Positions 26,753 to 36,359 of a stretch of 64,000 bases of DNA are shown here, one piece after another. The notes beneath the pieces are model-generated. The model had not been told where the DNA came from. It worked only from the letters and a program-made list of their open reading frames with translations, and did not search any database. Source of the stretch: Sphingomonas sp. Leaf20 (GTDB lineage: Bacteria; Pseudomonadota; Alphaproteobacteria; Sphingomonadales; Sphingomonadaceae); assembly GCF_001421535.1 (NCBI RefSeq), contig NZ_LMKN01000009.1:373695-437694 (forward strand). The letters run 5' to 3'. Position 1 is the stretch's first letter. Every line of letters begins with the position of its first letter. Made by a program: the position numbers and the translations under genes.

Positions 26753-28576
26753 TCAGCCGCCAGTCGGTGCGACGACCTTGGTTGCATCCTTCGGACCATC
26801 GACGGTCAGGCGGATGTTGAGTTCCTTCAGCTGCTTGGCGCTGACCGGGCTCGGCGCGCCCATCATCAGATCCTCGGCCTTCTGGTTCATCGGGAACAGC
26901 ACGACCTCGCGGATGTTCGGCTCGCCCGCGATCAGCATCACCATCCGGTCGATGCCCGGTGCCGAGCCGCCATGCGGCGGTGCGCCGACCTTGAACGCGT
27001 TGATCATGCCCGCGAAGTTCGTGTCGACATCGGCCTGCGTGTAGCCCGCGATCTCGAACGCCTTGTACATGATCTCCGGACGATGGTTCCGGATCGCACC
27101 CGACGACAGTTCGACGCCGTTGCAGACGATGTCGTATTGGTACGCCAGGATATCGAGCGGATCCTTGTTCTCCAGCGCGTCCATCTCGCCCTGCGGCATC
27201 GAGAACGGGTTGTGGCTGAAGTCGACCTTCTTGGCGTCCTCGTCATATTCGAACATCGGGAAGTCGACGATCCAGCAGAATTCGAACCGGTTCTCGTCGA
27301 TCAGGCCAAGATCCGCCCCGATCCGCGCACGCGCGGCACCGGCGAGCTTGGCGGCGGCGAGTTCCTTGCCGGCGGCGAAGAAGATGCCGTCGTTGGGGCC
27401 GAGGCCCATCTCCGCGATCAGCTTCCGCGTCGCCTCCTCACCGTGGTTCTTGGCGATCGGACCGCCGAGTTCGCCGTTCTTCTGCGTGATGTAGCCGAGA
27501 CCCGCATGACCTTCGGCGCGCGCCCAGTCGTTCATGTCGGTGAAGAACTTGCGGCTCTTCTCGGCGGTGTTCGGTGCGGGGATCGCGCGGACGACGTCAC
27601 CGCCGGCGACGATGCCCGCGAACAGGCCGAAGCCCGAATCGACGAAGTGGTGGCCGACGTCGTGGATCAGGATTGGGTTGCGCAGATCAGGCTTGTCGCT
27701 GCCGTACTTCAGCATCGATTCGCGGTAGGGGATGCGCTTGAACGGCAATGCCGAGACCTTGCGTCCCTTGCCCTGCCAGTCAGCAAACTCCTCGAACACG
27801 CCGTGGAGGACGGGCTCGATCGCGTTGAACACGTCGTCCTGCGTGACGAAGCTCATCTCGAAATCGAGCTGGTAGAACTCGCCCGGCGAACGATCCGCGC
27901 GCGCGTCTTCGTCGCGGAAGCAGGGGGCGATCTGGAAATAGCGGTCGAAGCCCGCCACCATCAGCAGCTGCTTGAACATCTGCGGCGCCTGCGGCAGCGC
28001 GTAGAACTTGCCCGGATGGACGCGGCTCGGCACCAGATAGTCGCGCGCGCCCTCTGGCGACGACGCGGTCAGGATCGGCGTCTGGAATTCGGTGAAGCCC
28101 TGATCGTTCATCCGGTTGCGCAGCGAGGTAATGACCTTCGAGCGCAGCATGATGTTCGCGTGAAGCCGCTCGCGACGCAGGTCGAGATAGCGATAGCGCA
28201 GGCGGATATCCTCGGGATACTCGGCCTCGCCCGCGACCGGCATCGGCAACTCGCCCGCCATCGACTGGACAGTCGCGGCGGTCGCGCGGATCTCGATCCC
28301 GCCGGTCGGCAGGTTCGGGTTCACCGCCTCGGGCGCCCGTGCGGTCACCTTGCCGGTGATCGTGACGACGCTCTCGCTCTTCAGGCCCTCGATGACCTTG
28401 AAGACGGGGCCGGACACGTCGGTGACGATCTGCGTGATGCCGTAATGATCGCGCAGATCGATGAAGACCAGGTCGCCGTGATCGCGCTTCTTGTGGACCC
28501 AGCCCGACACGCGGACCTCCTCGCCGACCTGTTCGGGACGGAGGGCAGCGCAGTTATGGGTGCGATAGGCGTGCAT
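26753..28576 (-). CDS. aspS: Aspartyl-tRNA synthetase
   Basis: 607 residues from the ATG at 28576 (MHAYRTHNC). Class II synthetase with an N-terminal OB anticodon-binding domain ([31 protein letters not shown]), motif 1 and 2 region ([49 protein letters not shown]), the bacterial GAD insertion, and motif 3 ([36 protein letters not shown]). An open frame of 21 more codons upstream has no family match. It is read away from rnd, from which it is separated by about 90 bases. Confidence 0.97.
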   Translation of the reverse strand: MHAYRTHNCAALRPEQVGEEVRVSGWVHKKRDHGDLVFIDLRDHYGITQIVTDVSGPVFKVIEGLKSESVVTITGKVTARAPEAVNPNLPTGGIEIRATAATVQSMAGELPMPVAGEAEYPEDIRLRYRYLDLRRERLHANIMLRSKVITSLRNRMNDQGFTEFQTPILTASSPEGARDYLVPSRVHPGKFYALPQAPQMFKQLLMVAGFDRYFQIAPCFRDEDARADRSPGEFYQLDFEMSFVTQDDVFNAIEPVLHGVFEEFADWQGKGRKVSALPFKRIPYRESMLKYGSDKPDLRNPILIHDVGHHFVDSGFGLFAGIVAGGDVVRAIPAPNTAEKSRKFFTDMNDWARAEGHAGLGYITQKNGELGGPIAKNHGEEATRKLIAEMGLGPNDGIFFAAGKELAAAKLAGAARARIGADLGLIDENRFEFCWIVDFPMFEYDEDAKKVDFSHNPFSMPQGEMDALENKDPLDILAYQYDIVCNGVELSSGAIRNHRPEIMYKAFEIAGYTQADVDTNFAGMINAFKVGAPPHGGSAPGIDRMVMLIAGEPNIREVVLFPMNQKAEDLMMGAPSPVSAKQLKELNIRLTVDGPKDATKVVAPTGG

Positions 28577-28667
28577 GATGGGTCTTCTCGGACGATAAAC
28601 AGGTGTCTCGCGCTTCCCTTCCTCACCCGCCTTTGTCAACCCGGACTACCCTCGCTATGGAAACGTC

Positions 28668-29843
28668 ATGCATATCCACCCGCTTATCTCCGACAGTGCC
28701 ACGCTCGCCAATCTGTGCGCGCGCATGGCCGACGCCGACTATGTGTGCGTCGACACCGAATTCATGCGCGAGAGCACCTATTACCCGGAGCTGTGCCTGA
28801 TCCAGATCGCCGACGACAAGGAGGCCGCGGCGATCGACCCGATGGCGCCGGGGATCGACCTGAAGCCGCTGCTCGACCTGCTCGTCGAGAATCACGACGT
28901 GCTGAAGGTCGTCCATGCGGGCGGGCAGGATATCGAGATCGTCTACAACCTCACGGGCAAGACGCCCTTCCCGCTGTTCGACACGCAGGTCGCGGCGATG
29001 GCGCTCGGCCAGGGCGAGCAGATCGGCTATTCGAACCTCGTCGACAGCTGGCTCGGAATCGCAGTCGACAAGGGCGCGCGCTTCACCGACTGGGCGCGTC
29101 GCCCGCTCGACGCGCGGCAGATCGAGTATGCGATCGGCGACGTGACGCATCTGTCGAAGATCTTCCCCAAGATGCTCGAGCGCCTGCGCAAGACGGGGCG
29201 CGGCCAGTGGCTCGATCAGGAGATGGAGCGGCTCGGCGATATCGCCAATTATGCCAACGATCCCGACCTCGCCTGGAAGCGCGTTCGCATTTCGGGCCGC
29301 AAGCCGGACGTGCTCGGCCGGCTCAAGGCGCTCGCCCGCTGGCGCGAGCTCGAGGCGCAGGCGAAGGACCTGCCGCGCGGCCGAATCGTCAAGGACGAGA
29401 CGCTCGGCGACATGGCGGGGCATCCGCCCAAGAAACAGTCCGATCTCGCGCGCGTGCGCGGCCTGTCGGCGACCTGGGCGGGGAACGACATCGGCAGCCG
29501 CCTGATGGCCGCGATCGAAGGCGCGATGCCGCTCGGCGATGACGAGTTGCCGCCGCGCGACGATCGCAAGCCGGGGCTCGGCAAGGAAGGCTCGCTGGTC
29601 GCGGATCTGCTCAAGCTGCTGCTCAAGATCCGCTCGCGCGACATCGACGTCGCATCGAAGCTGCTGGCCCGCACGGACGAACTCGAAGCGCTCGCCGCGG
29701 GCGTCCGGCATGGATTGCCGATGCTCGAAGGATGGCGCTTCGACCAGTTCGGTCGCGATGCGCTTGACCTTGTCGAGGGACGGCTGGCGTTCGCGGTCAT
29801 CAACGGGAAGCTCAAGATGACCCGTACCGAGGATGCCGCATGA
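28668..29843 (+). CDS. rnd: Ribonuclease D
   Basis: 391 residues. DEDDy exonuclease with Exo I CVDTEFMRES, Exo II VVHAGGQDIEIVYN and Exo III YAIGDVTHLSKIF, followed by HRDC-type helical domains (ALARWRELEAQAKDLPRGRIVKDETLGDMAGHPPK). It trims the 3' ends of tRNA precursors and other structured RNAs. Its TGA overlaps the ATG of the next small gene, and that gene in turn overlaps rppH, so these three are one transcription unit. Confidence 0.95.
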   Translation: MHIHPLISDSATLANLCARMADADYVCVDTEFMRESTYYPELCLIQIADDKEAAAIDPMAPGIDLKPLLDLLVENHDVLKVVHAGGQDIEIVYNLTGKTPFPLFDTQVAAMALGQGEQIGYSNLVDSWLGIAVDKGARFTDWARRPLDARQIEYAIGDVTHLSKIFPKMLERLRKTGRGQWLDQEMERLGDIANYANDPDLAWKRVRISGRKPDVLGRLKALARWRELEAQAKDLPRGRIVKDETLGDMAGHPPKKQSDLARVRGLSATWAGNDIGSRLMAAIEGAMPLGDDELPPRDDRKPGLGKEGSLVADLLKLLLKIRSRDIDVASKLLARTDELEALAAGVRHGLPMLEGWRFDQFGRDALDLVEGRLAFAVINGKLKMTRTEDAA

Positions 29844-30139
29844 AGTACGCGCTTGCCGCCGCCGCGCTGGCCGCATCCGCCTGCACCCCGGTTCAGCTCC
29901 GCGACCCGGCCCCCGCCCCGTCACCGGCCCCGGCCGCAAGCTGCAAGCCCGACGCGCTCGGCGATCTCGTCGGCAAGCGGGCAAGCGACGCCCGCGCCGA
30001 CGTGATGCAGGCGCGCTCGGGCGCCCGGACGCTCCGCTGGATCGCGCCCGATACGGCGGTGACGATGGACTTCCGACAGGATCGTCTGAACGTCTATGTC
30101 GATTCGAAGGGGCGGATCGAGCGTTTTACCTGCGCATGA
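29840..30139 (+). CDS. I78-type peptidase inhibitor lipoprotein
   Basis: 99 residues. The signal sequence ends in LAASAC with Cys15 as a probable lipidation site, followed by a Pro/Ala-rich linker (RDPAPAPSPAPAAS). The remaining 60 residues (GKRASDARADVMQARSGAR, LRWIAPDTAVTMDFRQDRLNVYVDSKGRIERFTC) match the inhibitor I78 fold, related to potato inhibitor I, which blocks serine proteases. A lipoprotein inhibitor in the periplasm or outer membrane would protect the cell from proteases. The location between two RNA-processing genes is striking. Confidence 0.85.
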   Translation: MKYALAAAALAASACTPVQLRDPAPAPSPAPAASCKPDALGDLVGKRASDARADVMQARSGARTLRWIAPDTAVTMDFRQDRLNVYVDSKGRIERFTCA

Positions 30140-30624
30140 CCGACACCACCACGCTCCCCTACCGCCCTTGCGCGGGTATCATGATGATCGACCGGCGGGG
30201 GATGGTCTTTGTCGGCCAGCGCCTCGATACCGCGATCGAGGCATGGCAGATGCCGCAGGGCGGGATCGACCCCGGCGAGGATGCGCAGGCCGCGGCGCTG
30301 CGCGAATTGTGCGAGGAAACCGGGGTGACGCCCGACAAGGTCGAACTGATCGCCGAGGCGCCCGGCGAGTTCACCTATGATCTCCCCGCCGACCTCATCG
30401 GCAAGGCGTGGAAAGGCAAGTGGCGCGGGCAGCGTCAGCGCTGGTTCCTGTACCGGTTTCTCGGTGTCGACGCCGACATCGCGATCAATACCCCGCACCC
30501 CGAATTCGGCGCGTGGCGCTGGATCGAACCCAGCGAGCTGCCGGCCGTGATCATACCATTCAAGAAATTGCTTTATGAAAAGGTGCTGGCCGCTCTCGCG
30601 CCACATCTTGGCGCACCGAGGTAG
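30136..30624 (+). CDS. rppH: RNA pyrophosphohydrolase (Nudix)
   Basis: 162 residues. The Nudix box is complete: GGIDPGEDAQAAALRELCEETGV, with the RppH-type opening YRPCAGIMMIDRRGMVFVGQRLD and WQMPQG, and the end FKKLLYEKVL. It removes pyrophosphate from 5'-triphosphorylated mRNAs to start RNase E-dependent decay, and in this group may also act on diadenosine polyphosphates. Its ATG overlaps the stop of the I78 gene by four bases. Confidence 0.93.
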   Translation: MTDTTTLPYRPCAGIMMIDRRGMVFVGQRLDTAIEAWQMPQGGIDPGEDAQAAALRELCEETGVTPDKVELIAEAPGEFTYDLPADLIGKAWKGKWRGQRQRWFLYRFLGVDADIAINTPHPEFGAWRWIEPSELPAVIIPFKKLLYEKVLAALAPHLGAPR

Positions 30625-30668
30625 CGCTATACCGTTCCCATTTTGCGAGATCGACGTTACGGAACGCT

Positions 30669-31592
30669 GTGCGCGTGACCCGTTTCTCCTTTCTTGCCAT
30701 ATCGGCGTCGGCTGCGGCCATGTGCTCGGTCGCTACGCCTGCGGCAGCGCAGATGGTGATGATTCCGGAAACGATCCGCGCGATGCTCGACGCCGCGCTC
30801 GAGGCGGGCAACGAGAACGATGTCTCGACGATCGTCAAATACGCGCGCGCAGCGGACCCGTTGAGCGGCGATGCGGTGCTCGCGATCGCCGAGAAATGGA
30901 AGGCCGACCGCGCGGCGCAGCGCACGCAGGTCATCCGCCAGGCGAGCTTCCTCGATCTCTGGAGCGGCAAGGCGGAGGTCGGCGGCTACCTCACGACGGG
31001 CAATTCGGATACCGCCGGTGGGAGCGCCGTCCTCGATCTCAACCGCGAAGGCCTTCGCTGGCGTCACAAGTTTCACGGTCAGGCGGACTATCAGTCGAAC
31101 CTCAACATCACGACGCGCGAGCATTATCTCGCGTCGTACGAGCCCAACTACAAGTTCGACGATCGCGCCTATCTCTATGGCGCGCTTCAGTATGAAGGCG
31201 ACCGGTTTCTCGGCTACAACAACCGCTACTCGGCATCGGTCGGTGCGGGCTACAGCGTGCTGAAGACGGCGCGGACTAGGCTCGATCTCGAACTCGGCCC
31301 GGCCTATCGGAATACCGACTTCACCGACGATACGGTCCAGAGCGCGATCGCCGCACGCGGGACGATGAACTTCAGTTGGCGGATCACCAACGGTCTGTCG
31401 GTCAGCCAGATCGCGTCCGCCTATGTCCAGCGATACAACAGCACGCTCGGCGGCACGACTGCGCTCAACGCCAAGCTCATCGGCCCATTGTCGGCGTCGC
31501 TGTCCTATACGGTCCAATATGAAAGCGAACCGCCGGTCGGGTCGATGACCACGGACACGACGAGCCGCGCGTCGCTGGTTTACAGTTTCTGA
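30669..31592 (+). CDS. DUF481 family outer-membrane-like protein
   Basis: 307 residues starting with GTG and a signal peptide ending near ATPAAAQ. After a helical domain (ETIRAMLDAALEAGNENDVSTIVKYARAADP) the rest is a run of alternating beta strands (VGGYLTTGNSDTAGGSAVLDLNREGLRW...) ending with an aromatic residue (LVYSF), as expected of an outer-membrane barrel. DUF481 proteins have no defined function; some are induced by salt stress. An ACGGAACG ribosome binding site precedes the GTG. Confidence 0.85.
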   Translation: MRVTRFSFLAISASAAAMCSVATPAAAQMVMIPETIRAMLDAALEAGNENDVSTIVKYARAADPLSGDAVLAIAEKWKADRAAQRTQVIRQASFLDLWSGKAEVGGYLTTGNSDTAGGSAVLDLNREGLRWRHKFHGQADYQSNLNITTREHYLASYEPNYKFDDRAYLYGALQYEGDRFLGYNNRYSASVGAGYSVLKTARTRLDLELGPAYRNTDFTDDTVQSAIAARGTMNFSWRITNGLSVSQIASAYVQRYNSTLGGTTALNAKLIGPLSASLSYTVQYESEPPVGSMTTDTTSRASLVYSF

Positions 31593-31630
31593 CGGTTCCC
31601 CCGCGCGCGCGTCCTCGCTAGGGTTCGCGC

Positions 31631-32836
31631 ATGAGAGGACTTTCGCCCAACGAGGCACGGATCATCGGGGGCATCGATCCTGCCCCCATGCTGCAGCAGG
31701 TACAGACTTGGTCTGCGGTCAATAGCGGCACGCGGAACCTGCCCGGCCTCGCCGCCATGGCGGGGTTGCTGGGCGACGCGTTCGCGGCGCTTCCCGGCGA
31801 AATGATGCTGGTGGAGCCCGACGCCGCCGAGACCGTGGCGCCCGACGGCCACGTCTCCGCGATCGAGCATGGCCGGCACATTCATCTGCGCGTCCGGCCC
31901 GACGCGCCGGTCCAGATGCTGTTCACAGGCCATATGGACACGGTCTATCCGGTCGATCACCCGTTCCAGTCGCTCCGCACGGTGAGCGACGGCACGATCA
32001 ACGGGCCCGGCGTCGCGGACATGAAGGGCGGGCTCGCGGTGATGCTGGCCGCGCTTCGTGCGATCGAGACGAACGCGGAATCGGGTCGCCTGGGCTATGA
32101 GGTCGTGATCAATTCCGACGAGGAGACCGGCTCCTTCTCGTCGGCCGGGCTGCTCGCGCAAGCCGCCCGGGGCAAGGTCGCCGCGCTCACCTACGAACCC
32201 GCGCTCGCCGACGGTACTCTTGCCGGCGCGCGCGGCGGGACGGGCAACTTCTCGATCATCGTCCGCGGACGCAGCGCGCATGCCGGCCGCAACCCGGAGG
32301 AGGGCCGCAACGCGATCGTCGCGGCGGCGGATATCGCGGTGCGCCTCGCGCGGATCGCCGGCCCCCGGCTGGCGGTCAATCCGGCCCGGATCGAAGGCGG
32401 CGGCCCCAACAACGTCGTCCCCGATCTCGCGATCCTGCGCATCAATTTCCGCCCCGCGACGCTCGACGACATCACCCGCGCGCAGTCGCATATCGACTCG
32501 GTCGTCGCGATGGCCGCGGCCGAACACGATGTCGTCATCACGGTCCATGGCAGTTTCAACCGCCCACCAAAGCCGATCGACGACGGCGCGGCACGCCTGT
32601 TTGCGCTGGTCAAGGCCAGCGGCGCGGACCTGGGGCTCGACATCGCATGGAAGGCCACGGGCGGTGTCTGCGACGGCAACAACATCGCCGCGGCGGGCGT
32701 GCCCGTCGTCGATACGATGGGCGTGCGTGGCGGCGCGATCCACTCGACCGACGAATATATGTTCCCCGACAGCCTCGGCGAACGTGCCGCGCTGTCGGCA
32801 CTCACCATCCTGCGTCTCTGCGAGAACGGCCTATGA
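31631..32836 (+). CDS. M20-family metallohydrolase
   Basis: 401 residues. Peptidase M20/carboxypeptidase G2-like: first metal ligand region LFTGHMDTVYPVDHPF, second NGPGVADMKGGLAVMLAAL, catalytic Glu in INSDEETGSFSS, and the dimerisation domain (GTGNFSIIVRGRSAHAGRNPEEGRNAI). It ends GGVCDGNNIAAAGVPVVDTMG. It overlaps astA by four bases and so belongs to the arginine-succinylation cluster, where it could do an amide-hydrolysis step, for example in place of AstE. That link is inference; substrate unknown. Confidence 0.88.
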   Translation: MRGLSPNEARIIGGIDPAPMLQQVQTWSAVNSGTRNLPGLAAMAGLLGDAFAALPGEMMLVEPDAAETVAPDGHVSAIEHGRHIHLRVRPDAPVQMLFTGHMDTVYPVDHPFQSLRTVSDGTINGPGVADMKGGLAVMLAALRAIETNAESGRLGYEVVINSDEETGSFSSAGLLAQAARGKVAALTYEPALADGTLAGARGGTGNFSIIVRGRSAHAGRNPEEGRNAIVAAADIAVRLARIAGPRLAVNPARIEGGGPNNVVPDLAILRINFRPATLDDITRAQSHIDSVVAMAAAEHDVVITVHGSFNRPPKPIDDGAARLFALVKASGADLGLDIAWKATGGVCDGNNIAAAGVPVVDTMGVRGGAIHSTDEYMFPDSLGERAALSALTILRLCENGL

Positions 32837-33894
32837 CCTTCCGGATCCGCCCTGCGGTCGACGACGATCTGCAGCCGCTCTACGAAATGGCAAAGCTGAC
32901 CGGGGGCGGGTTCACCAACCTCCCGCCCGACCGCCGCGCGTTGCGGGCGAAACTCGATCGCAGCCATGCCGCGTTCGCACGTTCCGATGCCGATGCCAGT
33001 TCCGATGGGAGCGTTCGCGACGAGCTGTTCGTGCTCGTTCTCGAAAACACCGTGACCGGCGACGTCCGCGGCACTTGCCAGCTGTTCACGCATGTCGGGC
33101 AGAGCTGGCCGTTCTACAGCTACCGGATCGGCCAGCTGACGCAGCACAGCAAGGAATTGTCGCGGACGTTCCGCGCCGACATGCTCAGCCTTGCGACCGA
33201 TCTCGAGGGATCGAGCGAGGTCGGCGGGCTCTTTCTCCATCCCGGCGAGCGTGCGGGCGGCCTGGGGCTGTTGCTGGCGCGCAGCCGCTATCTGTTCATC
33301 AAGGCACACCGTGCGCGTTTCGCCGACCGGATTCTCGCGGAGCTGCGCGGAATCATCGACGAAGCCGGCGGGTCGCCCTTCTGGGACGGGCTTGCCGGCC
33401 GGTTCTTCGGGATGAATTTCCAGGATGCGGACCAGTTCAACGCGATCAACGGGCACCAGTTCATCGCCGACCTGATGCCCAAGCATCCGATCTACACCGC
33501 AATGCTGTCCGAAAGCGCGCGTGCGGCGATCGGCCTGCCCCACCCGTCGGGCCGCGCCGCGATGCGGATGCTCGAGAATGAGGGGTTCGCGTTCGAGAAC
33601 TATGTCGATATCTTCGACGGTGGTCCGACGATGACCGCGCGCACCGATCGCGTCCGGTCGATCGCCGAAGCGCGTGACGCGACCGTCGCCGCGATCGGCC
33701 AGCGTGGATCGATCGATGGTGGCACGCAGTCTCTCGTCGCGACGGGCAGCCTTGCCGCGTTTCGCTGCGGCTTTGGCGTTGTCTCCGTCGGCGATCCCGG
33801 CGCCGGGGCGGATACCGTGATCGTCTCGGCCGAGTGCGCGGAGACGCTTGGGATCGCGGCGGGTGACCGCGTGACGCACGTGGCGAGGCTCTGA
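32833..33894 (+). CDS. astA: Arginine N-succinyltransferase
   Basis: 353 residues from the ATG at 32833 (MTFRIRPAVDDDLQPLYEMAKLTGGGFTNLP). The GNAT-like fold is that of AstA: TCQLFTHVGQSWPFYSYRIGQLTQHSKEL, SEVGGLFLHPGERAGGLGLLLARSRYLFI, GLAGRFFGMNFQDADQF, and the CGFGVVSVGDPGAGADTVIVS end. It transfers succinyl from succinyl-CoA to arginine, the first step of the AST pathway. A longer open frame upstream (to 32647) is a shadow of the M20 gene. Confidence 0.95.
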   Translation: MTFRIRPAVDDDLQPLYEMAKLTGGGFTNLPPDRRALRAKLDRSHAAFARSDADASSDGSVRDELFVLVLENTVTGDVRGTCQLFTHVGQSWPFYSYRIGQLTQHSKELSRTFRADMLSLATDLEGSSEVGGLFLHPGERAGGLGLLLARSRYLFIKAHRARFADRILAELRGIIDEAGGSPFWDGLAGRFFGMNFQDADQFNAINGHQFIADLMPKHPIYTAMLSESARAAIGLPHPSGRAAMRMLENEGFAFENYVDIFDGGPTMTARTDRVRSIAEARDATVAAIGQRGSIDGGTQSLVATGSLAAFRCGFGVVSVGDPGAGADTVIVSAECAETLGIAAGDRVTHVARL

Positions 33895-35156
33895 TGGCGT
33901 TCGGGACGATGATCGAGATCAATTTCGACGGGCTGATCGGGCCGAGCCATAATTACGCGGGGCTGAGCCCGGGCAATCTCGCTGCGACGCGCAACGCGGG
34001 GGGCATCGCCCACCCTCAAGCCGCCGCGTTGCAGGGGATCGCGAAGATGCGCGCCAATCTCGATCTCGGCCTCGCTCAGGGCATCCTGCTCCCGCATCCC
34101 CGCCCCGACCATGGCTGGCTGGCACAACTGGCGACCAGCTATGCAGACGCGCCGGGACATCTGCAGGCGCAGGCGGTGTCCGCATCGGCGATGTGGGCAG
34201 CGAATGCCGCGACGGTGTCCCCTGCGCCCGATACGCGCGACGGGCGCTGCCATCTGACCGTCGCCAACCTCGGGACGATGCCGCATCGCAGCCACGAATG
34301 GCCCGCGACGCTCGCGCAGCTTCGGCTCGCGTTCGCGGACGACGCATTCGCCGTTCATCCGCCGATCCCGCTGCCGTTCGGCGACGAGGGCGCGGCGAAC
34401 CATATGCGGCTCTGCACGACGCATGACGCGGCGGGGGTTGAGATCTTCGTCTATGGCGAGGCGGGCGGGCCCTTCCCCGCACGCCAGCACCGCGAGGCGA
34501 GCGAAGCGGTTGAGCGCGCGCACCAGCTCGATCCTGCCCGCACGCTGTTCGTCCGCCAGTCCGATGCCGCGATCGCCGCCGGCGCGTTCCACAATGACGT
34601 CGTCGCCGTCGCCAATGGCACCGTGCTGTTCACGCACGAACACGCTTTTGCCGACAGCGATCGGTTCTATGCCGATCTCCGCCGGCTGATGCCGGGCGTC
34701 GAGATCGTCGAGGTTCCGGCGGCGAGCGTCAGCCTTGCCGATGCGGTGTCATCCTATCTCTTCAACGCGCAGCTTGTCTCGCTCGACACCGGGATGGCGC
34801 TGATCCTGCCCGAGGAGGCGCGCGCCAATGCCGCGGTCTGGGGGTGGCTTCAGGAGCATGTCGCCGGCAACGGCCCAATCCGCCGTCTCGAGGTTGTCGA
34901 TGTGCGCGAATCGATGGCCAATGGCGGCGGCCCGGCCTGTCTGCGCCTTCGCGTCGTCGCCGACCCCGCGACGATCGACCCCCGCTTCCTCGTGGATCAC
35001 GCATCGCTTGACCGCATTGCGGCCATCGTCACGCAGCACTGGCCGGACCATATCGCGCCATCCGACATCGGCGATCCGGCATTCGTCCGACGAATCGAGA
35101 CCGCGCGCGCCGCGCTGCTGGAGTCGCTCGATCTCGTCGCGTTGATCGACGGCTGA
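33894..35156 (+). CDS. astB: N-succinylarginine dihydrolase
   Basis: 420 residues. The family opening EINFDGLIGPSHNYAGLSPGNLAATRN, catalytic Cys/His context (NGTVLFTHEHAFADSD), and the NGGGPACLRLRVV end are those of AstB, a member of the guanidino-group modifying amidinotransferase fold. It hydrolyses N2-succinylarginine to N2-succinylornithine, ammonia and CO2. The ATG (33894) overlaps the astA stop. astC, astD and a canonical astE are not present downstream. Confidence 0.96.
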   Translation: MAFGTMIEINFDGLIGPSHNYAGLSPGNLAATRNAGGIAHPQAAALQGIAKMRANLDLGLAQGILLPHPRPDHGWLAQLATSYADAPGHLQAQAVSASAMWAANAATVSPAPDTRDGRCHLTVANLGTMPHRSHEWPATLAQLRLAFADDAFAVHPPIPLPFGDEGAANHMRLCTTHDAAGVEIFVYGEAGGPFPARQHREASEAVERAHQLDPARTLFVRQSDAAIAAGAFHNDVVAVANGTVLFTHEHAFADSDRFYADLRRLMPGVEIVEVPAASVSLADAVSSYLFNAQLVSLDTGMALILPEEARANAAVWGWLQEHVAGNGPIRRLEVVDVRESMANGGGPACLRLRVVADPATIDPRFLVDHASLDRIAAIVTQHWPDHIAPSDIGDPAFVRRIETARAALLESLDLVALIDG

Positions 35157-35207
35157 GCAGAGGCGGCGGAACCCGCGGGTCGCGGGATCGCCACGCGGCG
35201 GCGGCCG

Positions 35208-35372
35208 CTACCAGTCGTTTGCGACGTGACGCGGATGTTTGCGCCGGTCGGTTTCGCCGAACAGGAACACCTGCATCTGCGGGACACAGGTGCCCGCCAG
35301 CGCGACGATCACGGCCGCGAGCGCGGAGATGCCCCAGATCAGTTCGACTATCAGCAGTATCGTTTCCAGCAT
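35208..35372 (-). CDS. Small putative membrane protein
   Basis: A 54-residue frame from ATG 35372 (an ATG at 35402 would add ten residues). One hydrophobic helix (ILLIVELIWGISALAAVIVALAGTCV) is followed by a short cationic tail (DRRKHPRHVANDW). By my count about 80% of third codon positions are G or C, as in real genes here, and the helix is a natural membrane segment. No ribosome binding site is obvious and I recognise no family. The rest of the 348-base gap between astB and the next gene shows nothing else. Confidence 0.45.
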   Translation of the reverse strand: MLETILLIVELIWGISALAAVIVALAGTCVPQMQVFLFGETDRRKHPRHVANDW

Positions 35373-35504
35373 ACTCGACCACCACATGTTGCGGCGCAAC
35401 ATTGTACGTTTCGCAGCGCCACCTGAAGCGCGAAGCGTCGAACCGATACTAATTCCAGTTAGTGCGTGTCGACGCTTTGGCGTGATCGTTGACGTGCCCG
35501 GCGA

Positions 35505-36101
35505 CTACTGCGCGGGCGGGTCGAGCGTGGATGACAGCGCCGCCGCATTCGCGCGCTGCGTGATCTTGGCATCTTCGATCAGCGCAAGTCGCAGCGCCTC
35601 GCCTTCCAGATGGACCGCAGGCATCCCGTTTCGATAGGGTTCGATGGCAGCCTGTTGACGGTGCGGGTCGGCGTGCCGCCGTTGATACCCAACTGCGAGC
35701 TCGCTGGAACGGGCGGGGCGTTTCGGAGCGATCACACGCGGGTCGCTGGGGGGGGCGACCGGGTTTTCTGCCACCTGGGCGATGGCGGTCGGATTGTCAG
35801 CCGGTTCGGGCACGGCAAGCTCGGGCGCGGATCTTGCGGGCGGGTCGCGAGGCATAGTTCTCGCCGCAACGACCGGGCCCTGGCGGGGCATCGCACCACG
35901 TGGTGACGGCCGGATATCGACGTCGGAAGGTCGCGAGGCGATCAGCATTGCGATGCCGACCACGATCCCGAACATGACCACGCCGACGCCCGCGACGGCG
36001 AGCAGCATGCGATTGCTCCTCGCCCGCCCCGGCAAGGTGCGCGCGTCATCAAGCGGCGATGCCGAAAGAAACCCGTCCAGGCGGTCATCGTCTGCAGACA
36101 T
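35505..36101 (-). CDS. Hypothetical single-pass membrane protein
   Basis: 198 residues: a charged N-terminal cytoplasmic stretch, one transmembrane helix at about 32-54 (LLAVAGVGVVMFGIVVGIAMLI), then a Pro/Ala/Arg-rich, low-complexity periplasmic region and a helical end (IEPYRNGMPAVHLEGEALRLALIEDAKITQRANAAAL). Type II topology. The overall plan loosely resembles the N-terminus of TrbI/VirB10 proteins, but no conjugation gene is near and I do not assign it. A divergent promoter region of about 260 bases separates it from the next plus-strand gene. Confidence 0.6.
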   Translation of the reverse strand: MSADDDRLDGFLSASPLDDARTLPGRARSNRMLLAVAGVGVVMFGIVVGIAMLIASRPSDVDIRPSPRGAMPRQGPVVAARTMPRDPPARSAPELAVPEPADNPTAIAQVAENPVAPPSDPRVIAPKRPARSSELAVGYQRRHADPHRQQAAIEPYRNGMPAVHLEGEALRLALIEDAKITQRANAAALSSTLDPPAQ

Positions 36102-36359
36102 GTTCGTTCCTCGGAATAGCAGTCACCCTTGGCCATGAGCCGCATCAACCTGACGCTGGGCGTTTGCGGGTGCAGAGGCAACCCCGGGCCGCTGGTAGCA
36201 GGGCGTTCGTCATCGCGGCGTCGGCTCGGATTGTTCCCCCGTGCGGGTCGGGCTTCCAGACGAATGCCGCCATGTCGGGTTAATTTACATTTAAGCATGT
36301 TTCTCAAGTAAAAAACCGCAGAAATCCACCGGTGGCGCGACCCTTGCATCGATAGCGGC

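Noticed and set aside
25865..29542. A very long open frame (1225 codons) on the plus strand
   Set aside because: It runs antisense to ppk2 and aspS and enters rnd out of frame. The sequence is rich in Arg/Ala/Asp low complexity with no domain; it is a high-GC shadow.
35505..36101. TrbI/VirB10-like conjugation protein
   Set aside because: Only the general plan (one membrane helix, Pro-rich periplasmic stretch) is shared; no other conjugation gene is near.
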